A model generated the notes under the pieces. That model did no database searches. It worked only from the letters and a program-made list of their open reading frames with translations, and was not told the DNA's origin. From NCBI GenBank assembly GCA_030618505.1, contig JAUXDF010000219.1:1-5877 (forward strand): 5,877 nt of DNA. The letters run 5' to 3'. A program made the translations under genes and the position numbers. Positions 1 to 5,685 of this stretch are shown here, in pieces; position 1 is the stretch's first letter, and each line of letters begins with the position of its first letter. The stretch comes from Spongiibacteraceae bacterium. GTDB taxonomy: Bacteria; Pseudomonadota; Gammaproteobacteria; Pseudomonadales; PIVM01.

Positions 1-498
1 ACACGATCAGGCAAAAGCAGTCTGGCTGAAAATTGCGCTAAAGCCTTGGCTCACGAGCAGGGCAAACAGTTGGTTTATTTGGCGACCGGTTCTGCAGGGG
101 ATGCGGAGATGGAAGCGCGTATTGAACATCACCAATCCCGGCGTGGTGATGGCTGGTTGCTGGTGGAGGAGCCTCTGTTGCTAGCCGAGGCCTTGCAGCA
201 GCACTCCAGTGAAAGCCGCTGCATCGTACTGGGTTGTTTGACATTGTGGACCAGCAATTTGTTGTTCCATAAAAATAAGAATTTATGGTCGCATCAGCGC
301 CAGAAGTTCCTTGAGGCGCTGCCGCAACTGCCCGGGGATATTATTATTGTTAGTAATGAGGTCGGTCAGGGTATTGTGCCAATGGGAGCGGATAACCGCC
401 TCTTTGTGGATGAAATGGGTTTTTTGCATCAAGAGGTTGCCAGCCTTTGTGAGCAGGTATCTTTTGTGGTGGCGGGTTTAGTGCAAAATTTGAAATAG
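1..498 (+). CDS. cobU: Adenosylcobinamide kinase / adenosylcobinamide-phosphate guanylyltransferase, 5'-truncated by the window edge
   Basis: CobU (also CobP) is a cytosolic bifunctional enzyme. It phosphorylates adenosylcobinamide and then transfers GMP to give AdoCbi-GDP, the substrate for joining to the lower ligand. Frame 1 is open from base 1 to the TAG at 496-498. The first residues, TRSGKSSLAE, are the end of the CobU P-loop (family pattern GG-x-RSGKS), so only about 8-10 N-terminal codons lie outside the window. The in-frame TTG at 46 is internal and is not the start. Further family marks are the R-I-E-H-H segment (118-132), whose His pair contains the position equivalent to the guanylylated His of Salmonella CobU; the CLTLWTSNLLF stretch (232-264); and NEVGQGIVP (355-381). 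The C-terminal part, VVAGLVQNLK, matches the usual family ending. The gene has no visible break. It is followed after 34 bases by a cobT remnant on the same strand, so cobU-cobT was probably an operon. Identification is firm from motif order; regulation lies upstream and is not visible. Confidence 0.95.
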   Translation, partial: TRSGKSSLAENCAKALAHEQGKQLVYLATGSAGDAEMEARIEHHQSRRGDGWLLVEEPLLLAEALQQHSSESRCIVLGCLTLWTSNLLFHKNKNLWSHQRQKFLEALPQLPGDIIIVSNEVGQGIVPMGADNRLFVDEMGFLHQEVASLCEQVSFVVAGLVQNLK

Positions 499-532
499 AT
501 CGCAAGAAAGTAAACGAGTTAGCGAGAAGTTT

Positions 533-683
533 ATGCAGTGGGTAGCCGATCAGTGTAAAGCGGTGGACGAGCAGATTATTGCCAAAGCCAGCGAGCATCA
601 AAACAGCCTTACCAAACCTCCAGGTTCGCTGGGTATGCTGGGAAAGTGCTATACGTCTTGCCGGCGCGAGCACTGGCTATTAA
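533..683 (+). pseudogene. cobT: Remnant of cobT (nicotinate-nucleotide--dimethylbenzimidazole phosphoribosyltransferase), frameshifted and truncated
   Basis: An ATG at 533, 34 bases after cobU, starts a CobT-like N-terminus: MQWVADQCKAVDEQ and then NSLTKPPGSLGML. The KPPGSLG-x-L motif (617-640) is the hallmark of the CobT N-terminal region. In the ATG frame the reading then becomes KCYTSCRR and ends at a TGA (704-706) inside the neighbouring repeat. If one G of the GGG at 640-642 is removed, the reading becomes L-E-S-A-I-R-L-A-G up to 665. That is what CobT proteins carry next (LE-x-x-A-I-x-LAG). This shifted frame ends at TAA 681-683. Similarity stops after LAG: only about 43 of roughly 350 residues remain, and no catalytic region is present anywhere in the window. 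CobT makes alpha-ribazole phosphate for the lower axial ligand. The gene therefore appears broken twice, by a +1 frameshift and by loss of its body. A functional copy elsewhere in the genome is possible. A sequencing error could explain the frameshift but not the truncation. Confidence 0.8.
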
Positions 684-690
684 GCGGTCT

Positions 691-796
691 TTGTAGCCGT
701 GATTGAGGAACGAAATCAAGGGTTGCTTGAGAAATTTCCTTGATTTCGTTCCTCATGCCCAAAGCACTTCGTGGGGCACACTGATCACGGCTACAA
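691..796. repeat. Composite inverted repeat: two opposed GTAG-headed REP-like units with potential three-way junction
   Basis: The outer arms 691-703 and 784-796 are perfect 13-base reverse complements (TTGTAGCCGTGAT against ATCACGGCTACAA). Immediately inside, 704-721 and 738-755 are perfect 18-base reverse complements around a 16-base loop. The segment 756-783 forms a third hairpin: TGCCC (756-760) pairs with GGGCA (774-778), and inside it CAC-TTC-GTG (765-773). The left unit runs continuously over 691-721. The right unit, on the - strand from 796 down to 738, is the same 31 bases interrupted by the 28-base hairpin segment. A GTAG tetranucleotide (693-696) heading a GC-ended hairpin is typical of gammaproteobacterial REP elements mobilised by RAYT transposases, and paired opposed REPs resemble a BIME. 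Assignment to REP is inference; the pairing is read directly. There is no transposase and no clear target duplication at the edges. It sits exactly where cobT is lost. Confidence 0.8.
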
Positions 797-1031
797 GGGC
801 AGATGGTTTAGCTAGTTATTTTCGACGGTTTGTTTTTTCCTTTTCTTTCGGTTGTTTAATCACCGAAATTTGGCTATTGCGGTGCTTATGATCTATGTTT
901 GAGTGATAGGGGAGAAAGACCAAGAACAACACGGAGTGCAATAATTTTTCCAGCATCACTGAGATACCATTGTGTACTCACCCTGACGCATTAAAAAGAC
1001 GGTTGGGGAAGCAGCGTGAGGAATAAAAAGA
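797..1031. other. Intergenic stretch without a convincing gene, upstream of the tautomerase-like gene
   Basis: This segment between the inverted repeat and the ATG at 1032 is T-rich at its left end (about 817-848). It contains a small 7-bp hairpin, TTTCGGT (846-852) with ACCGAAA (862-868), without a U-run that would make it a good terminator. No further CobT-like reading appears in the frames I inspected, so the rest of cobT is not simply displaced here. A short open frame on the - strand (954-956 start to 816) has no ribosome binding site and no recognisable content. I see no strong -35/-10 pair for the downstream gene. Confidence 0.6.
1018..1023 (+). promoter_or_regulatory. Ribosome binding site of the tautomerase-like gene
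   Basis: GAGGAA ends 8 bases before the ATG at 1032. It is a good Shine-Dalgarno match at ordinary spacing and supports this start, which also places the conserved proline directly after the initiator Met. Confidence 0.75.
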
Positions 1032-1412
1032 ATGCCTCTTATATTGATCAAGTCACTGCCTTTTCTGCAAGAACGCGATGTCTCGTCCATTATCGAAGGT
1101 GTCAGTAAAGATGTCAGTAGTCACGCGGGTGTTGATATCAGACACTTTACCGTGACATGGGAGTATCTGAGGCCTGGGCATTATGCGGTTTCAGGTGAGT
1201 CCAGAGAGTTTCAGCCGATGCATGGGCATCCGATTCTGGTGGATGTGCTGGCGCCAGATTTTAATTCCTGTGGTAATAAAGATCTTATCTTAAGCAGCAT
1301 CGCCTCCAGTCTTTCTGATCGTGCTGATATACCCCAGAACAATATTTTCATCACCTATAATCAGGCCCACAGTGGTATGGTCTATGATGCCGGTGAAATT
1401 GTGCGCTGGTGA
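1032..1412 (+). CDS. Tautomerase-superfamily protein (MIF/CHMI-like), substrate unknown
   Basis: The gene encodes a 126-residue soluble protein beginning MPLILIKSLPF. Removal of Met would expose Pro as residue 1, the catalytic general base of the tautomerase superfamily (4-oxalocrotonate tautomerase, CHMI, MIF). Predicted elements read strand 1 (2-9), helix (about 14-32), strand 2 (38-55), strand 3 (66-74), helix (84-98) and strand 4 (103-112), plus a C-terminal tail with SGMVYDAGEIVRW (114-126). This is the beta-alpha-beta duplication expected of the single-chain, roughly 115-125-residue members that trimerise. There is no signal peptide and no membrane segment. The start is supported by GAGGAA at 1018-1023. 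The gene stands alone between a repeat and the convergent cobQ, with 43 bases between the stops. Its setting among B12 genes does not establish a role in B12 synthesis. Superfamily assignment rests on fold pattern and Pro1 and is fairly confident. Substrate and pathway cannot be told. Confidence 0.75.
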   Translation: MPLILIKSLPFLQERDVSSIIEGVSKDVSSHAGVDIRHFTVTWEYLRPGHYAVSGESREFQPMHGHPILVDVLAPDFNSCGNKDLILSSIASSLSDRADIPQNNIFITYNQAHSGMVYDAGEIVRW

Positions 1413-1455
1413 TGAGTCGTGCTTTCGAGCGAGGGGTTTTGTTTACGGCTATGCT

Positions 1456-2961
1456 CTAAAAGGTGAGTGTATCACCCAGTGTATTCAAAAAACCAAGATC
1501 CAAATGTTCTTCTATGGCATCCGCCAAACGATTAATTTCGTGCTCCTGTATTGCATGGTAATCCAGTCTCTCGACTTTTTTCAAGCCCGCCCAGTGAAGC
1601 AATAATTGGCAGGCTTGGGGATGGTCGAAGATACCGTGCAGATAGCTACCGATTATTTGGCCATCCTCTGAAATGACACCATCGCTTTGACCATTATCCA
1701 AATCAATCAGCGGCTTTGAAAGAGCAGGACCTTCACTTAGGCCTGCATGTATTTCGTAGCCGCTGACCTTGCTGGTCTGCTCGGAAAAGCTCTGTGAGAA
1801 ATCCCGTGTAAATCTTCCTGAGCTGCGCGTTAGTTGTTTCTCTGCCTTTAATTCAGTATTGAAATCCAGCCAGCCAAAGCCTGCTGTTATACCAGCAGAA
1901 CCTTCTAGCCCCAGTGGGTCAGCGATGCTATTTCCGAGCATTTGAAAACCGCCGCAGATACCCATCAGTTTGCCACCGTAGCGAAGATGTTTTTTAATCG
2001 CCTGATGCCAGCCGTTTTGCTTAAGCCAGTCGATATCATGACGGACACTTTTGCTGCCGGGGAGAATGATCAGGTCGGCTGCTGGAATATCCTCGCCAGG
2101 GCCGATAAATTGTAGATTAACCTGGGGGTGAAGGCGCAGCAGATCAAAGTCGGTATGATTGCTGATGCGGGGTAAAACCGGCACGATGACATCGAGGGCA
2201 TTCTCTTCGTAGCTCTGATCGCTATTGATGGCATCCTCGGCTTCCAGATGAAAACCCTGCAGGTATGGTAATACGCCCAGCACCTTTTTCCCGGTGCGTT
2301 GCTCTAGCCAGTCCAGCCCAGACTCCAGCAGGGCAATGTCACCTCGAAAACGATTAATCACAAAACCGATAACACGTTGCTGCTCGCTTTTAGACAGTAA
2401 CTCCAGAGTGCCTACTAAATGGGCAAACACGCCGCCTCGGTCAATATCGGCAATAATAATTACCGGGCAATCTACCGCTTCGGCAAAACCCATATTAGCA
2501 ATATCGCGATCACGTAGATTGATTTCCGCTGGGCTGCCGGCACCTTCAACAATAATGGCTTGATATTGTCTGCTTAGGCGCTGGTGAGATTCCAGTACAG
2601 CAGACATGGCAGTGGTTTTGTAATTGTGAAAAGAGACCGCATCCATGTCTTTTAGCGCTTTACCGTGAATAATGACCTGGGCACCAATATCGGAGTTGGG
2701 TTTTAACAGCACAGGGTTCATATCGGTGTGGGGGTCAAGAAAGCAGGCTTGTGCCTGCACTGCCTGGGCGCGACCAATTTCGCCGCCATCGCTGGTGACT
2801 GCACTGTTCAGTGCCATGTTCTGTGGTTTAAAGGGAGCAACCTTGACCTTTTTGCGTGCCAGTACGCGACACAAACCGGCTACCAGCACAGATTTTCCGG
2901 CATCAGAGGTCGTGCCTTGTACCATTAAGGTATTGTTTGATTTGTTAACGGTATTGCTCAT
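1456..2961 (-). CDS. cobQ: Cobyric acid synthase (glutamine-hydrolysing)
   Basis: CobQ (CbiP) is a cytosolic ATP- and glutamine-dependent enzyme that amidates side chains b, d, e and g of adenosylcobyrinic acid a,c-diamide to give adenosylcobyric acid. The 501 residues match the family's usual length of about 480-510. The N-terminal synthetase half has the P-loop-like GTTSDAGKS (16-24), PFKPQNMALNSAVT (43-56), VEGAGSPAEINLRDRDIANM (138-157) and ADIDRGGVFAHLVGT (171-185). The C-terminal half is a type-1 glutamine amidotransferase-like domain with the nucleophile Cys336 in GICGGFQML, GYEIHAG (401-407) and His442 in SYLHGIF. No break or missing key residue is seen. The chosen ATG lacks a clear Shine-Dalgarno. 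An internal ATG at codon 13 (MVQGTTSD) also lacks one, so the longer form is kept. It is transcribed away from feoA and towards the tautomerase-like gene. No cobalamin riboswitch (B12 box) was found in its upstream region. It appears monocistronic here. Confidence 0.97.
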   Translation of the reverse strand: MSNTVNKSNNTLMVQGTTSDAGKSVLVAGLCRVLARKKVKVAPFKPQNMALNSAVTSDGGEIGRAQAVQAQACFLDPHTDMNPVLLKPNSDIGAQVIIHGKALKDMDAVSFHNYKTTAMSAVLESHQRLSRQYQAIIVEGAGSPAEINLRDRDIANMGFAEAVDCPVIIIADIDRGGVFAHLVGTLELLSKSEQQRVIGFVINRFRGDIALLESGLDWLEQRTGKKVLGVLPYLQGFHLEAEDAINSDQSYEENALDVIVPVLPRISNHTDFDLLRLHPQVNLQFIGPGEDIPAADLIILPGSKSVRHDIDWLKQNGWHQAIKKHLRYGGKLMGICGGFQMLGNSIADPLGLEGSAGITAGFGWLDFNTELKAEKQLTRSSGRFTRDFSQSFSEQTSKVSGYEIHAGLSEGPALSKPLIDLDNGQSDGVISEDGQIIGSYLHGIFDHPQACQLLLHWAGLKKVERLDYHAIQEHEINRLADAIEEHLDLGFLNTLGDTLTF

Positions 2962-3033
2962 GGGGATTTGGCTTGACCTGAAAAAATATCGTGGCTAAAG
3001 TGCGCCGCTTGCGTTAGTGCGACGGCGGTGCAT

Positions 3034-3062
3034 ATTATGCTGGGCCGACCTTGCCCTCGCAA
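3034..3062 (-). promoter_or_regulatory. Candidate sigma-70 promoter of cobQ
   Basis: On the - strand TTGCGA (3062-3057) and CATAAT (3039-3034) are separated by exactly 17 bases. They match 4/6 and 5/6 of the -35 and -10 consensus. Transcription would start near 3027 and give a leader of about 65 bases before the cobQ ATG. This is inferred by eye from motif and spacing only. Confidence 0.4.
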
Positions 3063-3194
3063 CTACTCTGCCCTTGTCTGCTATGTAAAATGAGCGCGCC
3101 GATCACGGTGCAGCGTTGGTTAATATTTTGATGCCCTGCATTGAGCGATAAAACTGCCCTTTGTGTAAAGTCCGAGTAAAAAAAATACAGGTAT

Positions 3195-3208
3195 TTGATA
3201 AAGGTCAA
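3195..3208 (+). promoter_or_regulatory. FNR/Anr-type binding site upstream of feoAB
   Basis: TTGAT-AAAG-GTCAA differs from the FNR consensus TTGAT-N4-ATCAA at one base. Its centre (3201.5) lies about 30 bases upstream of TAATAT at 3231-3236, and TATAAA at 3234-3239 is an overlapping alternative. That puts the site near -41.5 to -44.5 of the inferred start, the class II activator position. FNR activates feo in Escherichia coli, so oxygen-limited activation fits the gene function. Confidence 0.7.
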
Positions 3209-3230
3209 CGCACAAAATATGAGTGAGCGT

Positions 3231-3239
3231 TAATATAAA
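3231..3239 (+). promoter_or_regulatory. Candidate -10 region of the feoAB promoter
   Basis: The AT-rich TAATATAAA contains two overlapping -10-like hexamers, TAATAT (3231-3236) and TATAAA (3234-3239). They predict a start near 3243-3246 and a leader of about 40 bases. There is no good -35 at the matching distance, as is usual for an activator-dependent promoter; the FNR-type site takes that place. Confidence 0.45.
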
Positions 3240-3257
3240 TGATAATACTTCGCATTT
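3237..3257 (+). promoter_or_regulatory. Fur-type operator at the feoAB start site
   Basis: The 21-base stretch is an imperfect palindrome that begins AAATGATAAT and ends CGCATTT. The left half contains TGATAAT, an exact Fur half-site; the right half is weaker. It overlaps the predicted -10 and transcription start, where bound Fe-Fur would block RNA polymerase. A further Fur-like half, TTATCAT (3271-3277), lies downstream. Fur repression of feo is well established in enterobacteria; for this site it is inference. Confidence 0.6.
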
Positions 3258-3284
3258 ACAAGCAGGATTGTTATCATACGACTT

Positions 3285-3536
3285 ATGAGCAGTACAAAAA
3301 GCACATCTACACTTAACAGGCTTATGGCACAGCAAAAGGCGCGTGTTATTAAGGTGAGCAGTAAAAACCCTGAGGTTCAGGGGAGGTTGCTAACGCTAGG
3401 GCTTTATCCCGGCGTGCAAGTTGAGGTGCTTCGTCGAGCTCCTCTGGGTGATCCTTTACAAGTTAGATCTGGCGCTACGTTGTTAAGTATCCGTTTGTAT
3501 GAAGCTGAAGGAATAGAAGTTGAGGTGATTGTCTGA
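3285..3536 (+). CDS. feoA: FeoA, SH3-like accessory protein of ferrous iron transport
   Basis: FeoA is a small cytosolic SH3-fold protein needed for ferrous iron uptake through FeoB. The 83 residues fit the family, whose members are usually 75-85 residues. Recognisable parts are TLNRLMAQQKARV (9-21), corresponding to the usual TL-x-x-L-x-x-G opening; RLLTLGLYPG (34-43); the conserved APLGDP (52-57); and a final strand LSIRLYEAEGIEVEVI (67-82). The ATG at 3285 lacks a good Shine-Dalgarno: AGCAGGA at 3261-3267 is 17 bases away. The next ATG (3324) would cut off the conserved opening, so 3285 is kept. The stop TGA (3534-3536) lies at or within the start of feoB, so translation of the two is probably coupled. 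Expression is likely controlled by the FNR-like and Fur-like sites upstream. Confidence 0.93.
   Translation: MSSTKSTSTLNRLMAQQKARVIKVSSKNPEVQGRLLTLGLYPGVQVEVLRRAPLGDPLQVRSGATLLSIRLYEAEGIEVEVIV
3522..3528 (+). promoter_or_regulatory. Ribosome binding site of feoB, inside feoA
   Basis: GAGGTGA lies in the last codons of feoA. It is 0 bases from the TTG at 3529 and 9 bases from the GTG at 3538. Spacing favours neither start clearly: it is short for TTG and a little long for GTG. The choice of feoB start is therefore open. Confidence 0.5.
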
Positions 3537-5685
3537 CGTGTCTGTTTTAAAAACTCCGATCATTGCGCTTATTGGTAACCCGAATAGCGGTAAAACAACA
3601 CTTTTCAATAACTTAACGGGTGCCCATCAAAAGGTGGGAAATTGGCCCGGTGTGACGGTTGAGAAAAAAACCGGGCATATCCCGCTTGGGGAAGGCAGTA
3701 GTGTTGGTGACTTGGTCGACCTACCGGGGATCTATTCGCTGGAGCAAGACTTCCAAGGGCTGGATGAGAAGATCGCGCGCTCTTTTTTGGAAAATGAACC
3801 CGTTGATTTAATTATCAATATTATCGACACCAGCAACCTTCATCGTAATCTGGTGCTAACAGAGCAGCTGTTAGAGCTAAACAAACCGATGATCGTCGTA
3901 CTGAATATGCAGGATGTTGCCGAGCAGCAAGGTATCGTTGTTGATGCGCAAACGCTGGAAGACAGACTGGGTATTCCGGTAGTTAATACCATCGCCTCCC
4001 AGAAAAAAGGGATGGAGCATTTGCAGTCACATCTACTGCAGCAGCTTGATCCCGAAGCGCTCAAAGTGGCGCCGGTGAAAAACGAAGGTTTGTCTAACGA
4101 TACCAGCAGCGCGAAAATTATTCAGCGTTATGAGCAAGTCGATAAGTTAACCGAAGGTGTTGTTCACGCTGATCTGGGTTTTGTGCCGATTACCGAAAAG
4201 ATTGATCGTTGGGTGTTGAATAAGTGGTTGGGTATACCGATATTCCTGTTTCTGATGTATCTCCTGTTTACCGTTGCGATTAATGTCGGCGCGGTCTTTA
4301 TAGATTTTTTTGATATTTTATTTAATGCAGTTTTGGTTGATGGGACAAGTTGGCTTTTACAGCAAATACACACACCGGAATTGTTAATTACCCTGTTAGC
4401 TAATGGGGTCGGTGGTGGAATTACCCTCGTCGCTACATTTATTCCTGTGATTGCTTTTCTCTACCTCGGGCTTTCTGTGCTTGAAGACTCTGGCTACATG
4501 TCTCGGGCTGCCTTTGTGGTTGATCGACTGATGGCAAAGCTGGGCTTGCCGGGTAATGCGTTTGTTCCGCTTATCGTTGGCTTTGGCTGTAATGTCCCCT
4601 CCGTAATGGCGGCAAGAAGTTTAGGCCGAGAAAGCGATCGTTTGATGACGATAGCAATGGCACCTTTTATGTCCTGTGGTGCTCGCTTGACGGTTTATGC
4701 GCTTTTTGCGGCGGCACTGTTTCCTCAGCAAGGGCAGAACGTGGTTTTTGGTTTGTATATTATCGGCATTGTTATGGCAGTGCTTACAGGCTTTATTTTT
4801 CGCAAGCAACTTTTCCCGCAGGAAATGACACCCTCTTTTCAGGAAATGCCTGCTTACCATCGTCCGCTATTACGCAATATTCTTATTACCACCTGGTTTC
4901 GTTTACGCGGGTTTGTGATCAAGGCAGGTAAAGCGATTGTGGTTGTTATTGTGGCACTGAGCTTTTTAAATTCCTTTGGTACGGATGGTAGCTTTGGAAA
5001 TGAAGGCTCAAAAAATTCTGTTTTGAGTGTGATAGGAAAAAGTATTACGCCAGCATTTTCCCCCATTGGTATCGCGGATGATAACTGGCCAGCAACGGTC
5101 GGATTGTTTACCGGTATGTTTGCTAAAGAGGCCATCGTTGGGACTCTTGATGCACTTTATACCGAAACAGAGGTAGAGCTTGATAATGGGGAGGCGCCTG
5201 ATTTGCTCGCTGCTGCTATTGATGCAGTTGGCTCTATTGCCAGTAATGCTGCTGATTTAGGCACCGCTTTATCGGATCCTCTCGGTATATTTATTGGTGA
5301 TGTGAGTGATAAGGCTGCTATCGCCGAAGAGCAGGATGTTAATGTGTCGACCTTGAGTAATATGGCGAAGCTGTTTGTGACGCCTTTTGCCGCGTTTACT
5401 TATCTGGTATTTGTCCTCTTGTATGCACCTTGTGTTGCTGTTGTTGGCGCAATGGTCAGAGAGGCCGGCTGGCGTTGGGCGGGGCTGGTTTTTAGTTGGT
5501 CGACAACCTTGGCGTATTTTGTCTCCTCTACTATTTATCAGCTGGGCACTTTTGCTGAACATCCGCTATTTTCTTTGCTGTTTATACTTTCCAGTACTTT
5601 GGTGATGACTTTGTTTATTGTCAACTTAAAAAAGGTCGGAGGAAAGGCTGTGCAGGAAAACCTGATACCGGTAGTTCAGTTGTAG
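3529..5685 (+). CDS. feoB: FeoB, GTPase-linked ferrous iron transporter of the inner membrane
   Basis: FeoB imports Fe(II) across the inner membrane, gated by an N-terminal G protein. Numbered from the TTG at 3529 (718 residues), the G domain shows G1 GNPNSGKT (16-23), a switch I region around GNWPGVTVEKKTG (37-49), G3 DLPG (64-67), G4 NMQD (126-129) and a G5-like IAS (155-157). A helical linker of about 165-225, the GDI-like region, leads to the membrane part, which starts near 235. The two Gate regions follow: the first has GFGCNVPSVMAARSLGRESD (351-370) and MSCGARLTVYA (381-391), the second has LYAPCVAVV (631-639). Conserved cysteines sit at 354, 383 and 635. Helices continue to about 698 and then a short cytosolic tail. 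The length is somewhat below the 773 residues of E. coli FeoB but ordinary. A GTG at 3538, one base after the feoA stop, is an equally plausible start and would shorten the protein by three residues. The TTG start overlaps feoA by 8 bases. No feoC follows. Confidence 0.96.
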   Translation: MSDVSVLKTPIIALIGNPNSGKTTLFNNLTGAHQKVGNWPGVTVEKKTGHIPLGEGSSVGDLVDLPGIYSLEQDFQGLDEKIARSFLENEPVDLIINIIDTSNLHRNLVLTEQLLELNKPMIVVLNMQDVAEQQGIVVDAQTLEDRLGIPVVNTIASQKKGMEHLQSHLLQQLDPEALKVAPVKNEGLSNDTSSAKIIQRYEQVDKLTEGVVHADLGFVPITEKIDRWVLNKWLGIPIFLFLMYLLFTVAINVGAVFIDFFDILFNAVLVDGTSWLLQQIHTPELLITLLANGVGGGITLVATFIPVIAFLYLGLSVLEDSGYMSRAAFVVDRLMAKLGLPGNAFVPLIVGFGCNVPSVMAARSLGRESDRLMTIAMAPFMSCGARLTVYALFAAALFPQQGQNVVFGLYIIGIVMAVLTGFIFRKQLFPQEMTPSFQEMPAYHRPLLRNILITTWFRLRGFVIKAGKAIVVVIVALSFLNSFGTDGSFGNEGSKNSVLSVIGKSITPAFSPIGIADDNWPATVGLFTGMFAKEAIVGTLDALYTETEVELDNGEAPDLLAAAIDAVGSIASNAADLGTALSDPLGIFIGDVSDKAAIAEEQDVNVSTLSNMAKLFVTPFAAFTYLVFVLLYAPCVAVVGAMVREAGWRWAGLVFSWSTTLAYFVSSTIYQLGTFAEHPLFSLLFILSSTLVMTLFIVNLKKVGGKAVQENLIPVVQL

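Larger units (their letters stand above)
2962..3284. other. Divergent control region between cobQ and feoA
   Basis: These 323 bases separate the two divergent starts. The left half (about 3000-3062) is GC-rich and holds a candidate cobQ promoter and an imperfect GC-rich inverted repeat (about 3002-3031). The right half (about 3160-3284) is AT-rich and holds the FNR-like and Fur-like sites of feoAB. The middle (3063-3160) shows nothing I can name. I found no B12 riboswitch signature on the cobQ side and no credible small gene. Confidence 0.65.

Noticed and set aside
46..48. TTG as the true start of cobU
   Set aside because: The P-loop residues RSGKS lie in frame upstream of it, so the gene begins before the window.
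691..796. Integron attC site or insertion sequence end
   Set aside because: No RYYYAAC/GTTRRRY core sites and no transposase or integrase reading nearby; REP-like pairing explains it better.
846..868. TTTCGGT/ACCGAAA hairpin as a terminator
   Set aside because: The stem is AT-rich with a 9-base loop, and only a couple of Ts follow on either strand.
703..891. Open frame of 62 codons on the + strand over the inverted repeat
   Set aside because: Its start and first third are made of the repeat arms, it has no ribosome binding site, and the rest encodes low-complexity Phe/Arg-rich sequence from the T-rich stretch.
816..956. 46-codon frame on the - strand (starts MLEKLLHSVLF)
   Set aside because: No ribosome binding site, and the Lys-rich end comes from the T-rich + strand stretch; nothing recognisable.
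1416..1445. Possible terminator between the tautomerase-like gene and cobQ (GCT-TTCG-AGC then GGGGTTTTG)
   Set aside because: The stem is only 3-4 bp and is separated from the T-run; too weak to call.
2294..2998. Several + strand open frames opposite cobQ
   Set aside because: They are antisense shadows of a clearly conserved gene and show no family features of their own.
3120..3335. 71-codon - strand frame across the feoA promoter
   Set aside because: It overlaps the regulatory sites and the start of feoA and is Cys-rich without recognisable content.
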